Source: Ulota crispa (lineage: Eukaryota > Streptophyta > Bryopsida > Orthotrichales > Orthotrichaceae). Taken from it: a stretch of DNA of 64,000 nucleotides. The notes under the pieces are model-generated. The model had not been told where the DNA came from and did no database searches. It was given only the letters and a program-made list of their open reading frames with translations. Shown here piece after piece: positions 34,021 through 46,175 of this stretch (position 1 is the stretch's first letter; the number at the start of each line of letters is the position of its first letter). The stretch lies in contig OY987250.1 of the NCBI GenBank assembly GCA_963920765.1, forward strand, positions 10,222,409 to 10,286,408, in the 5' to 3' direction. The position numbers and the translations under genes were made by a program.

Positions 34021-36100
34021 TATATTTTCAGTCTCCAAATTCAACGCTCTGAATTCTGGGCTTCTAATGTCTTGTACAAATATTAAAAAATTGTGGTAGA
34101 AGCTTTGTTAAATATAGCCAGATTAGAGAGCTCTGGGGCAGGCAGGGCCCTGGGGGGGGGGGAATCAAGTGGGGCCACGTCGGATTCAGAGAGGAGACAG
34201 AAGTCTGATGCCCTGTCGCCCCCTCGCAAGCAGCAAGCATCATCAACTGATTTCACCGATTTGACTAAAAGTGCTAAAGCTGCCTCTCTGACTTGGCCAG
34301 CTAATTTCAAACTTTTTTCATTGGGTAAATTATTGACAGGGTCTTACCTTTTTTTTTTGAGACTGGCTGGCTTAACACTAAAAATTAAATCAAATGAAAA
34401 AAAAAAGGTTCAAAATCACTAAATCTCTCTCAAAACAAAAACGAAGTTGACCACTTTTTGGATGCGGGTTACTAATAATAGCTGTTCTAGTAGATGAAAC
34501 TATATTCTGTATCCCATAGATAGATATTTTTGACCGTTTTTCCCTGACCTGCATCACTGCATGCATTCTAGGTTTTGAAGGGTGTGTCACTGTGTTGCTT
34601 GATTAATGAAATAACAAAATAAAAGACAAAATCCCTGTGCATGGTCTGCTGGCTCAGCCATGAGCAGCTTTACCTTCTTTTTGCTTCTGTACTTCTTACT
34701 GAAGAAGTTGAGTTACCCATTTTTATTTATTTTTGTTTCGTTTATATGTCTTTTAAATAGCTGGAGGGATTTTAAGAATTCGTTAGTTAGTATCAATTCT
34801 GGTGCACTTTTGTACAATATTTTGGAGTTTTCATGTTTATTTTGAACTTTGTCTACATAATTGCATTTTGTTTAGAGGTAGTCAAGGAACTAGAGTACTA
34901 GACCCAAAGATTGATTGATTGATTTCAAATTTCAAGGGATATTTTGACCAAAAATATTAATTCCGATATAAACCAGGTTTTATTGTAAAGTCATCTACTA
35001 CCATTCCTCCAATTCTTGCCCAAAATTAACACCCTCCAAACATGAGACTATTTTCCATTTTGAATATAGTATTTATGAAAAATTCTTGTATGAATGCGCC
35101 ATTTTGAATACCTAGTCAATTCAGCGGTTTCAACATTCAAGTTATAACCATATGAAGAATCACCAATGGGGTTAATGTGGTAAGGTTGTTCATATGCAAA
35201 ACATTTCATTGTCTATTCAATGGATGATTTCTAGAATATATGTCTTTTTTTCATAAATCACAAAGCAATTTACATTAGACACATATTTGGACCAAGCTTT
35301 CTTAAATTTGCAAAAGAGTCACTTTTCTATTTACTCATTTACATTTTCATAATAATAGTGTCAAAACTAATGTATTGATTCATAACATTCAGTAGCACTC
35401 ATTATGCCTGCCCTCCCTCTAGATAAAGAGTGTGAAATATTCCACACTCATCAGTAGCTAAGAGGACACATGGCTGAATTTGTTAAAGAGTTTATGAAAG
35501 AGAGGCTCAAGCTAGTGCACATACGTCGATGTGGGGGCCAGCCATGTCAGAAAATTTAAAAAAAAAATTTAAAACTTTTTTTGTGTGTGTGTCATGATGA
35601 AGTTTGTGGATGATACCTGAAGAGAGGGAAAGGCAGCCTTTCTTCAGGCTACTGAATGTTATGTTATCAGCAAATTCAAGATTAATTAGTATGCTATCCA
35701 AGAAAAACATGCTAAATCAATCTAGAATCCCTCTTTCAAAATTCAAACCCCCGAAATCCGTACAACGTAAGAAATAGAAACTACTCTCGGATGCTTACAA
35801 AGTCAATTCGAAGTGGACGAACCTTAAGATCTCACTGGAAGAACTTGTGAGGAGTAATAATTAAGTTGGCATGAGTGTAATTAATTTCCTAGTCACAGAC
35901 ATGGCTGGGGAAGTGATAGACAGGGAATTTGACTGAGAGGCCAAGTACAAAATTGCAGTGTGGGGGGGGGGGGGGGGGGTACGTGGCAGAGCCAGGTACA
36001 CACCTCGACTGACGGAGCTGTGAGCAGCTATCTACCTGGCTAGCTACTCTACTCCTGCAGCCTCTCTGCTGATCAAAGCGTCATACACTACTGTACATGT
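34021..36100. other. Mixed interval upstream of the EPFL gene
   Basis: A frame at 34093-34422 encodes a Ser/Lys-rich peptide (SSTDFTDLTKSAKAA) over a GC-richer patch that includes 11 G (34152-34162). It could be a host exon but has no clear splice pair. A run of 18 G is at 35962-35979. No gene is recognised. Confidence 0.3.
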
Positions 36101-37286
36101 AAACAAGCGTAATGAAGAAGAAGGAGAAGGTCCCAATGCAAACGACCTTTTCCTTCTGACCTCAACGCCAAAACACTAGTCAAAACAAACACTCAACATA
36201 TAAAAATATAGTCAGATATATGTGTGTGTAAGTAACTTAAGTCTCAGTTGCAGAGCAAGGGCGAGATGGGGCACAGGAGGAGGAGTTCAGAGTTGCCGGA
36301 AGGCATGCAATGAGAGATGAGAGAGGGCCGCGTGACAGACAGGCGAGGAGTCTCAGGAAGATCTAGCATTGCGAAACGGCAAGGCAGGCCGGACATCCAT
36401 TCATTTGTTCCGAGCGCAATTATTACCTGATTATCTGGTCGGAGAATTTGGCGCTGCGGCCACCGCGTTGGCGTCACTCCCTTCGTACTAATTCCGGACT
36501 GCTCAGCCTAACTTAGTTTGTGCCTTTGTGGTCCTTGCAAGTTGCAACCAGCAGTTGTCGATATATCGCACAACAACTACTAATCTGCTGAGGAGCTTAT
36601 TTCAAGCTCTCACTGGCGCCTTTCAGTACTACTACTCCGGTAATACTTACAGTGTCAGTGTGTGTTGAAGAATAGCTTTGGAGCTGAGACGGTGGTGGTG
36701 CTGGTGTGGCCACTTGAGCCGATCAGTTTGATTCTGTGTCGTGTCTTCGTTGCTCGTTGCATTAGTATGGGTATGGTGATTTTCTATATTATGCTTCCTT
36801 GAAGCCAGCTGGTTTAAGTTTGCATGAGCATAGAGAAAGGCTTTATACGATCAGGAGGGTGACAGACGGATACCTCATACCTGCAATTTTATGCCTTCAG
36901 TGAGCAGTCTCGTTGGAAGATACTTTGTAAGTTGTGGTCAAATATTCCGAGCAAGTTAGATTTTTTTAAATTTCTGCATTCACGACTAGTGGCGAAAGTT
37001 TTGTTAGTTGACTGCTGCAGGTTTCTTGAAGGTGCTCCGTAGATTGATAGACGGGTGCCCTGCGTTTTCGGTAGATATGTTTATCTTACTAGCGTCCAGG
37101 TTTTGATACTGCAGTCGAAGAAAATTTCGATATTTCGGTGGATCCAGCATACCTGCTTAACTTTTGTCTAGTTTTAGTGGCGACGCGGCGTTTGGATTTG
37201 AGATTGTGAGACTATTTTGCGGAGCTAGCAAGATATAATTATATAGCTGGGAGGAATAGTAGACTCAACGGCGTGTTTGGCGAAAC
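36101..37286 (+). promoter_or_regulatory. Upstream and probable 5' UTR region of the EPFL gene
   Basis: GC content rises relative to the repeat-rich flanks. A possible TATA box (TATAAAAATA, 36199-36208) lies about 1.09 kb before the ATG, which would imply a long or spliced 5' UTR. No upstream reading frame is convincing. The minus frame at 36244-36477 is antisense to this region and unsupported. Confidence 0.3.
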
Positions 37287-38974
37287 ATGGTAGCTGTCAC
37301 CTGTTGGGCTTTGCTACTACTGACCATATTGCCACTCCAAACTATTGCTGGAAGACATTTCGCTGGTAGGCATTTCCTCCAAACTCCAAAACGAACTTTT
37401 TAAGATGCGTGTGTTTAAGTCACATTTAATAATTGAGCACGGATAGGTTTGCTTATAACAGCATGATTTGGTGCATGTTTTGGAATCGAATTGGTGATTT
37501 GATGCTTCATGCAATTGGTGTTGCTACTGACGAAATGACCACCTGTGACATGTTTCTTAGCAGCTGGACCGCCTGCGAGTTCCATGCAGATGCACACAGC
37601 TCCCAGAATGCAGGTTCCAGCAGTTGCAGCGTCTAGTAGGCGTCTGGGACGAAGAGCCGGAGCGTTAGGCGGTGTGCTTGGAGATGGCTCCCAGTTCAAG
37701 GTACCCTCACTGTCCCTTCACATTCCTTCATTACAAAAAAGAATAACTTGGATTGATCTTCCAAGCTAGCACTAGCTGTACGATCACTGCGGTTGTAGTA
37801 AGTTAGCATATACAAAGTCTAATACGACAATCGAAGTAAGAAATACTTGTACTATACATTTTTACCAGTCGATCGTATACCAGTAAGTACTTAAGTTTGC
37901 AGCAGTGGCTCTTCCCACGGGAATGAGCAACACAAGGAGATTTAATGGGTTTACTGCACTACCATCACCACATTCCAAAAGTGGTAAAATCAGTACAATC
38001 ATCACTTTGGAAACATTGCAAAGTGGAACTCATACTGATTTTAGTATTTACCACTTTCTGGGGATGTGGTGATGGACCGATGGTAGTATGGTAAACCCAA
38101 ATAATCTCCTTGTCCTGCAACCTAGCCTCTTCAAATAAATCAGTGTAGAATCCCATGCGTTGGATCAGGAATAGTCAAACCATATAACGCGGAACTTGTA
38201 CCAAAATTTACCCCCCTAGAATAACACAGGTGACAGCGTTGTGCGACTACCATTACATTCTGGTCCTTCTGGCATCAACAGATCTACCACTCCAGAACAT
38301 TGTCATTCTCCGGTTCTGAGATATGGCGGTTTCGAAATCACTAAAACCGAGAATGATGCTCTTGAAAGTGTTAGAATTTAGAGAGCTTAACCATTTTCAA
38401 TGTAAAAGTATTCTTAATAATGTAACATGTATCACTTATAGTGCAAGACTCAGTCACTCTCAAAAGACACAACTCTTCTATCTTAGAGGTACCATACAAT
38501 TCTCTAGTATACACTACATATGACTGTATTACTACAAAAGTCTAACTGAAAGCAGGTCTTTTGCAAGAAAAACTAGCTAGGACAGGCATGTCTAGATTCC
38601 AGTATGGTAAAAATTTGCCACAAAACTTCGTCAAATTCACTGGAAATGTACGTCAATGGAATGACATCATCCTCTCGGTGCATTGGTTGCAGGATCGAAG
38701 TCCGGCACCGCCACCAGACAGGGACATGATCCCGCGGTTAAATGCTTTCCAGCAAGTGAATAAAAGGAGAGTTGTAGATCCGAATGACTCCATCTACGGA
38801 CACCGGTTGCTGGTGGGGTCGTCACCGCCGACATGCCAAGGCAAATGTGGATCCTGTTATCCCTGCAGCCCCATCCACATCTCCCTCGGCAGTCCTCATG
38901 GCGCCTTGACTCAGCAAGAATATTACCCCGAAGTCTGGCGCTGCAAGTGCGGCAGCCGCTACTTCATGCCGTGA
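37287..38974 (+). CDS. EPFL: EPF-like (EPFL) secreted cysteine-rich peptide, three exons
   Basis: Exons: 37287-37365, 37561-37700, 38693-38974. Intron phases agree (phase 1 with GT at 37366, phase 0 with GT at 37701) and the joined frame gives 166 residues. Residues 1-25 form a signal peptide (MVAVTCWALLLLTILPLQTI). Residues 27-110 are a basic, low-conservation propeptide. The C-terminal domain holds GSSPPTCQGKCGSCYPC, then EYYPEVWRCKCGSRYFMP, with six cysteines at about 121, 125, 128, 131, 157 and 159. The GSSPPxC...KC..C.PC and YYPExWRCKCG patterns define EPFL peptides. The FMP ending is closest, in my memory, to the EPFL7/8-like branch, not to EPF1/2 or stomagen. The family signals through ERECTA receptor kinases, with TMM as co-receptor in some cases, in stomatal patterning and growth. 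Exon 1 is a 26-residue coding piece that frame searches miss. Family call firm, subgroup tentative. Confidence 0.92.
37559..37563 (+). promoter_or_regulatory. Tandem (NAGNAG) splice acceptor of EPFL exon 2
   Basis: The exon 2 acceptor reads TTAGCAG. Splicing after the first AG (37560) or the second (37563) keeps the same frame, since both complete a codon after the phase-1 G of exon 1. The products would differ by one alanine next to the predicted signal-peptide region. Confidence 0.55.
37932..38113. mobile_element. Foldback MITE in EPFL intron 2
   Basis: 182 bp inside the 992-bp intron. Ends ACAAGGAGATTTAATGGGTT and a diverged complement; the arms pair through the CACTACCATCACCACAT and GTGGTAAA blocks. 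Target duplication not clear. Confidence 0.65.
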
Positions 38975-39451
38975 GCTCCGGTGCCGGGCCCTTTATAGTT
39001 TAATACTAAGCTGTAACGGTACTCTTAAGTTTATATCTTGCTATATCTGGCAACTGGATGTCGTAGCTCGATCGACATCCCTAATCTAGCCAAGTAAGCC
39101 AACCGTCTACTAGCTCATCTGTGCTGCAACTTTCACACATTATTAATCTCTCTCTGTCTCTGCGTAATCACATACTTAGACTCGTTGGATGGATCCGAAA
39201 AAAACGATATACTTGCTGGGGATGGAAATATTTGACAGAGTCAACCAGTGCGTGATATCACTCCTCCAGCTAGATTATATTCAGAGCCTACGGTATCATA
39301 GACCGTGGACTATAAAAAAACTGCTAGAAAGTCAGAGTTAGGTAGATCGCAGATTAGAAACCTTTGCATTGCTGAATTGGGTTTCCACGCCTGTGGCCAA
39401 ACTTGATATGAAGCTATGATTATAAGCTACACGAGAGAGGGAAACTAGTTA

Positions 39452-39873
39452 CTCCCTTTGTCCCTCTAAAAACATCCAAAAAGCTTCCTTGTGAAGGATT
39501 AAATGTGTTTTTAGTTTATGTGCTAGTGACACATGCATTCTAGAATCAATATACCATTTATCAAATGTACGCAAAATCTCTAGCTTTGATGTCGCTGTTT
39601 GGGCACCCAAATTCCATGCAAAAAATGTCATAATTGTACATGCTACCAGCTCCTTATTGTTGATGATATAAAGATTAAGAGCCATCGTGGTCCCTCATAT
39701 GGGCAAAGCCAATCTTGCTACAAGAGGAATGCTCTCTAATTGTTTTACTTGCACCCATGAGGTTATTGAATATAACAAACGCTTTTTGAGCATTTTGAAA
39801 CCAGCAAAAGGGAGCTTTTTAGTGGTACAAAGAAATGTGTCTGATTTTGAGCTTTGTAGAGGGACAGAGGGAG
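39452..39873. mobile_element. Stowaway MITE (Tc1/mariner)
   Basis: Starts CTCCCTTTGTCCCTCTAAA and ends with TTTGTAGAGGGACAGAGGGAG, flanked by TA (39450-39451 and 39874-39875). These are the hallmark Stowaway termini of plant genomes. 422 bp, non-coding, about 480 bp downstream of the EPFL stop codon. Confidence 0.9.
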
Positions 39874-39875
39874 TA

Positions 39876-41319
39876 CATCATTAAATGGTTTGATATTTGG
39901 AGGAACCTGCTCGAATTCTGTGCCAACTCCTTCAAGTCGGTGCTACTTGGAGGGCTAAACGAAGAGGCGGCATCGTGTTAGAGTTTGGTAAGCATCTCAG
40001 AGGCGACGGCTCTTGTTGCTCTAGATTAATTTAATTTCGAATGAGTGAGTCCAGGCACAGCTGCAGCGAAGAGTAAGTTCAAGTATGGAGTAGAGCAATC
40101 TTTGCAGACTAGTAGGGATAATTCTTCTAAAAGAATTTGCTATTCGACCTAATTTACTTGATGTTCAGTGTAACTTCAGCTTTCCCTTGTTGATAAACGT
40201 GAGGCTCAGAAAGGTATCAATGAATTTGTGCTCACAATAGAGTAACCTGTCAACTTGGAGCATGTGTCATCAATTGATGTGATCTCAGTTTTGTTATGTT
40301 TTATCACTTATTGTGAGATGCCTCATTTAAGTTAACTAATTCTGTCAAGTCTAAAGTTTAAATATAAAAATAAACCGTGCCTTAAAGTGAAGAAAAACAA
40401 GAAGTTTTTATTAATCTTTGTCCTTATAAATTACATCACTGCATATCACATCAGGAGATTCCTCAATAGGGGCTGGTTTGTGTTTGGAGAGGTTAGATTT
40501 AGTGGATTTGTATGACATCAAAATCTGCTAATCGATTGCCATGGACATTCCAGAGTCTAGATTTGCCTTCATAATCCAGAAATATGGCCACAACAGTCAT
40601 GTCCGCCAGTCAGAGATTCTCACAGGAAGTTTTGGTGGCATTAGCAGGGGCTAATCTTTCAGAGGTTTGCTCACACTTTAACTCTTCTTACACTGCGCTT
40701 GAAAAAAATTTGGTGAACATTTTACACTAACTTTAGCCCTCAAAATGGTTCACCTTGCCCAAGCTAAAGTGCATTAACCTGGACTAATGCTTCCAAAATT
40801 AGTCTTCAAATGAACTTTAGCCCCAGGTGTTGACGCACCGAGATCTACCTGTGTCTGGTTTCGACCTCAAAGAAATTGAATTGAAATTCTGTGCAATGGC
40901 TTGCTGAGCAGGGCTTGAGACAAGCTGTAAGTGCATGATTAAGTTTTTCAAAGATTTACAGAATGGCGGGTAGTCCAGTAGTCCATGACAAGCAGTTGTC
41001 AGGCGAGGAAACAAGGATCCTTGCAAATCATGGCTTCCAGGGAATCTTCTTCATTATAAAGCTCAGGTTTGCAATTGCTAGAATTCACAGCCCTGGAAAT
41101 TCCTGCTGCTTGCAACACCTCTGCCGTAGTTTATTGGGAACAGGAGTGCAAATTTTGAACGAACAAATGACTGCAAGCATGACCTGCGCATCCATTCATA
41201 GAAAGTTTTCTTCATCTGTCAAAGTGTTTTTTTGGTTATTGTGTTTGTTTGACTTTGGTAATATTAGTGTGGTATAGAATATAGATTCTTGACAAATCAT
41301 TTGCAGAGGGTTTTGTCAA
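39876..41319. other. Interval with no recognised gene
   Basis: Unique-looking DNA. Short frames on both strands (40817-41026 minus, 40963-41277 plus) overlap each other and have no family resemblance. Confidence 0.3.
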
Positions 41320-42279
41320 TTACCCCTTAACCCTCCCTTGGGGACAAATGGGATTTTGGGCATGTACTTATGGCTAAACTACTCTGTGTGATTTTTTGAA
41401 ACTTTTATGTAAGATGGGGAATTCAAAGATTTGTATGGTCATCTAATTTTTAGCTCATCCTGACATTTATTGAAGAAGTTAAAAATGAATTTATGAGAAT
41501 TTTTGTTCGGTGGGCAGCCCAATTTCTTTTTTTAAATTTGCATTTTTTTAAATAAAAATTTGAGGTAAGCTCTTTAGATTTATGTATATGTAGGAAGCTT
41601 TGAATCAATCAATTCTAATTGATGAGATGAAAGTTATGAAAAGTTTTAGTTTGCGGGTAGGTGTGGAAAATCTCAAGACTATGCCTACACGCAAACTAAA
41701 ACTTCTCATAACTTTTATCTCATCAATTAGAATTGAATGATTTAAAGCTTCCTACATATACATAAGTCTAAAGAACTAACCTCAATTATTATTATTTTAA
41801 ATGTAAATTTTAAAGAGGTTTTTACGCTGCCCACCAAGCAAAAATTCTTTTAAATTCATTTTTAACTTCTTCAATAAATGTTGGAGTGAGCTAAAAATTA
41901 GACACCCACAGAGATCTTTGAATTCCCCATCTTCCATAAAAGTTTCAAAAAATTACACAAAGTAGTTTAGCCATAAGTACATGCCTAAAATCCCATTTGT
42001 CCCTCGTAGGGACAAGCATTAGCAAAATTTTGAGCCCTCCAAAAGGCTCCTAACTCCACTTGAGAGATGTGCATATAGAGAAAAAAGTTGCCATTTTTGA
42101 CTGTCAGAATTTGCCATTTTTGACCTATGCAGTGTGTCATATGATGTGCCAAGGCGATTTTAGTATTATTGTTATTACTATTTTACTGTTTTGTTCACTT
42201 CCATTATGTAGAGCGGCACAAATTTTTAGGGGCCCTCTAGAGGTTTTAGAATTTTGCTAATGTGGTCCTTTAGGGATAA
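41320..42279. mobile_element. TTAA-type foldback, degraded edges
   Basis: Relative of 25631-26354: GGGACAAATGGGATTTTGGG at the left and the complement near 41990-42016. A right terminus GGTCCTTTAGGGATAAA follows 250 bp further on, so the element probably extends to 42279 and carries extra sequence (42018-42260). The left edge (near 41320) has lost one base. Confidence 0.65.
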
Positions 42280-42302
42280 ACGTCCGTGAAAGACCCTTTT
42301 AC

Positions 42303-42545
42303 ACAATATTTGTTAATTTGGGAAAAGTAGTTTCCAAAAACTGATTTTGGGATATTGAATTTTGCATTTATGAGAATATTTTTATGATTTAAGGTAAATT
42401 TTATGATAGATCCTTGAAGATTTACCATTCATTTAGGGCCTTGAAGAAATCATCATAAAATTTATTTTAAACACCTGCAAATTCTTAAAAATAAAAAATT
42501 TAGAAATCCCAAAATCAAGGTTTTTTCCCAAATTAACAAATATTG
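42303..42545. mobile_element. Foldback element, TTTGGGAA family
   Basis: Arms CACAATATTTGTTAATTTGG and CCAAATTAACAAATATTG. Inner blocks repeat the TTTTATGAT...ATCATAAAA pairing. Starts 24 bp after the preceding TTAA element. Confidence 0.6.
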
Positions 42546-43790
42546 CATTCTTTGCACACTGGACAATACAATACTAGGAGCTAAACTAGGAAGGTTTTGC
42601 CCCCCCCCCTCCTTTAGCGTTTAGCCCCCCTCTAAAACTAATGCTCAAGGCGGTGGAGGGCAAAACTTTTCCCCCTCTTTATCCAATTGTTGTATGTATT
42701 AGCTCCTGACAAGTTACACATTAGCCCCGGAAAATTGTACTTCACTAAGAACAATATGGATGTATTTTGGACGATTTGGGATGAGAGTTTGACAATTTTG
42801 GACGAGATTCTAGCCAAATTTTAATGAAATCTTTTGAAAAATTGGATGAACCTCATTACAAAACAGAATGAACATCATTACCTATTAAGATGAAATCAAA
42901 TATATTAGATGAATTTTTGATAATTCTGTAGTGGATGAAAATACCTAATTTGGTTGAAATTGAAAAAGATGAAAATGGATGAAAATGGGCAACTTGATGG
43001 ATGCTGAGAATAGCTGAACAATGCAAAATTTATTATAATAATAGCTCTACAAAATTACAACTGAAAAACTCATGCTATAACTATTATGAAGGGAGCTATG
43101 TTAATGACCCAATAGTGATGTATACCATAATGTAACAAATATCAAAACTTCTTGGTAAAATGGAAAGAATACCAACTATCAATCTGTCTATGTCCTGAGC
43201 AATTTTGCTTCAATAAAATACTTTCACCCTTGAAATGATTAGAAAACCACTAAAGATTACATTTCATGATTCCAGTTCCTCTATCTTGTCTAGTTTTGCG
43301 AAATCTTGTCTAGTTTTGTGGAAATTTGTCACACAGTCAACAAGCACAACCACCACCCAATTGACTCTTTGACAATGCATTGTTTGTTGTAATCTTCAAA
43401 TTGATGTTGACATAATCCTCTTGCTTTGTTTGATTTTAGTATAGGCTCTAGCAATTTTCTAGAAAATTCTCTGCTCGCATGGAGGGTGGAAAACTAGAAA
43501 TAGTTGGGGTACATTGGCATGGTTTCAATGTGACAAGGAAATGTCTTGAGGTTGTTGGATTTTAAATGTTAATGTATTGAATGTTGGGACCTTATCTAAC
43601 ATTTCTTTGTTGCCAATATTGTTCATTCCTTTTGGTGGAAATGATGACTTCAATATTGAGTGCATGAAGAAAAATATTTCCTTTTTTTTACAATCATTTA
43701 TAGAAAAGTTGAAAATGTTATTTCAAAAGGCATAAAGTGCAAGTACAACTATCCACCTCATAGAATTAGTACTAAGTTTTTGTCAGATTT
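42546..43790. other. Interval with no recognised gene
   Basis: Contains a C-rich patch (42599-42611) and a 21-22-bp direct repeat of TCTTGTCTAGTTTTG near 43285-43320. It may include the 5' part of the degenerate transposon that follows. Confidence 0.3.
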
Positions 43791-43792
43791 GG

Positions 43793-45560
43793 ATGCTTTG
43801 CCAGTGATAAGGGCGTTTTTGACGCTAGTAACTTACTAACTGGTGACTACATTGCACAATACAAAATTGGAAGATTAAAGATCTCTGGGCTTGTAGGATG
43901 TAGACGTTGTAAAATGAGCTATATTAAAGTGGATGGAGGGAAATATGCATGTAATTGAAATCAAGAGCAAGTTTTGCATCCCCTTAAAGAAGGACATCCT
44001 AAGAACTATTTCTTGCTGTGCACTTGTGTGGGAATGGAATGTTTATAGTGATGAATTCAAGGAGAGAGAACGACATAGTAGAATATCTGGTGTATCTAGA
44101 GAATCAAAGTTGTGGTAGCTATACCGTTTATATGAATTTGACTTGTCAAAAGATTTAGTATTTGATGTGATACACATCTCGGGGTTGAACCTCTTCAAGA
44201 ATTACACAAAAAAGTTTTTTAAAGATACAGTGATCCATGAACATAAAAATAGTATTTTGAATGTTGTGAGGACAACTTGCAAGTCAATCATAGCAGCACA
44301 TTTAATAGAATTGAAAAAAAAAAAATCAATGGACAAATAATCCATTAAACAAGGTTCATAATACTTATACAATTGAAGAACAATAAAAAATTTGTGGAGT
44401 GGATCTTACCTATTATTGTGCATAAATTGAAATGCAAGCATTTGGATAAACATTGCACACAAGGATTCTACCTCGTGGAAATAGCTCATTATTTTTTCAA
44501 CTTTACGAGGTCAAAAGATTGGGCGGAGGATGACCCATTTGTTGTTCATCACTTGTTGCAAAAATGGCGGATCCTCTTGGAAGAATTGGATGGTCCATGT
44601 GGTAGACCTTTGAAGCATTTTGCTGGAACAAGACAAATTTTAGAAGATATAAGACGGTTGGACATAGTGACATGTATTGGTGTTTTGACTGTTTTCCATA
44701 CAAACAAGAAATACAAAAATTTACAAACATGGACACAAATAAAAAGAATGTCACGGCGACATTCATTAAGTATTGTGCTCAAAGATTGTTTCAAAAGGTT
44801 AATACCTGCAAATTCCAAGAATGTGACAATTTGAAAACATATGAACGAGCACTAGCAAATATACACAAATCATATTAGCATTCTAAGGGGATTCTAAAAA
44901 ATCATGATAATGATTTGGTATGTCCACCAATCCATGATAATGGTTGTCTTAGAGTATCAACAATGGGAAAAGCTATAGAGGTGATGAAATTGCCGAAGTG
45001 TTCATCAAACAATTGCTTGTTTTGTCAAAACATCTGCAAAAGGTATCATAATTAACCCTCTTCAAAATAAACCAAAATGAGCTAATTTTATTGTATCTTC
45101 TTATTTGCATCATCAACATCTATACATGGAAATCAATCACATACCATACATATATGAGCACAAAAGTATATGATGGGCAATGTGTTTTATGAAATTGGTG
45201 ACTATGTTGTAGTTAAGCATGACCACCCAAGGAGCGCACCCTCCAAAGGCAACATTATACAATTTTTTCACATGAGTTTGAAGGATATATTCAAGTGTAT
45301 TTTGCTGCTCAGTATTATGAGCTAATAAAAATATTAAATAATAGTTTGGGAACAAATATGGTTGATGAATTCACTAGTATGAATTTCATCAAGAACAATA
45401 TGTTTGTTCCATTTGATGATACATGCATTAGGCCAATGAGTTGTAGAACTTGTATTATGCACAAATTTATGTGCACAAAAAATTTTTGCCTTGGTAAAAC
45501 TAAAAGCTTTGCATATGAAACGCAAGATACAAATATATGTGATCAATCAGTTCAGAGAGA
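43793..45560 (+). mobile_element. Degenerate DNA transposon, tnp2-like transposase remnant
   Basis: Protein-like stretches run in the same direction but switch frame. 43804-43990 reads FDASNLLTG..GRLKISGLVGCRRCKMSYI..GGKYAC, resembling the Cys-rich GCxxC...G.K.CYxGHRRFLP segment of CACTA tnp2 transposases. 44103-44250 reads YRLYEFDLSKDLVFDVIHIS, like the segment before the DxxH site. 44373-44834 is a 153-codon open frame of unknown role. 45166-45560 reads EIGDYVVVKHDH, then FEGYIQVYFAAQYYELI and MNFIKNNMFVPFDD, similar to C-terminal modules of large plant transposases. In-frame stops (for example near 43958 and 44118) and shifts break it. No terminal repeats or target duplication found. Class II origin likely, CACTA assignment tentative. 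Confidence 0.5.
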
Positions 45561-46175
45561 GAAGTGTGAAGAATTTGTGATGATTATATATATATATATA
45601 TATATATATAATTTCACTATAAGAGAGATGAAGATTTTTTTAAATGATTGAGACTTAGAAGAGAACCCCAAAGCTTGCAAAGAATAAACTTCAAGCCTTT
45701 ACGTTTCATTGGATTAATGTTTGCTTTACTTCTAAACATTCAATTTAACAAACTTTTAAGATCTTTGTAGCTAGGTAGAATTTAATCTAATTTACTCTTT
45801 CTCTTAGAGAAAACTTTTACAAAAATCTACAAAAATATCATCATAAACTAAACTAGCTCAAAAAGCATCCACGCTATCTAGCTAAGTATAATATGCCCTT
45901 AACAACAAAGATAACATTCTTTGAAACACAATAATAATATTAAAGTTGTACGTCAATATGTACTTGTGTATTTTAAAATTTAAACTCAACTTTACCACCA
46001 AAGCAACATGTAACAAGTCCTCCCTTTGGTTTCCATAAGCTATGCCTTACTTGATTTTACCTCATCATCTTTGTGTGCAATTTGAATATATACCAACACA
46101 TGAAATTTTGTACAATAAGAAACTAATTCTCTATGGTGATTGTTGGATGCCTCCTCAACAAGTATCACTCATTTT
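45561..46175. other. Interval with TA microsatellite, no gene
   Basis: A (TA)n run lies at about 45583-45610, just after the degenerate transposase. The rest is AT-rich without a supported feature. Confidence 0.4.

Noticed and set aside
38561-38692. EPFL protein starting at 38561 in a single exon
   Set aside because: That start has no signal peptide; the frame is open there by chance. The acceptor TTGCAG at 38691 and the upstream exons with matching phases explain a secreted precursor.
44503-44818. Minus-strand frames of 87-89 codons
   Set aside because: They are antisense shadows of the transposase-like + strand sequence at 44373-44834.
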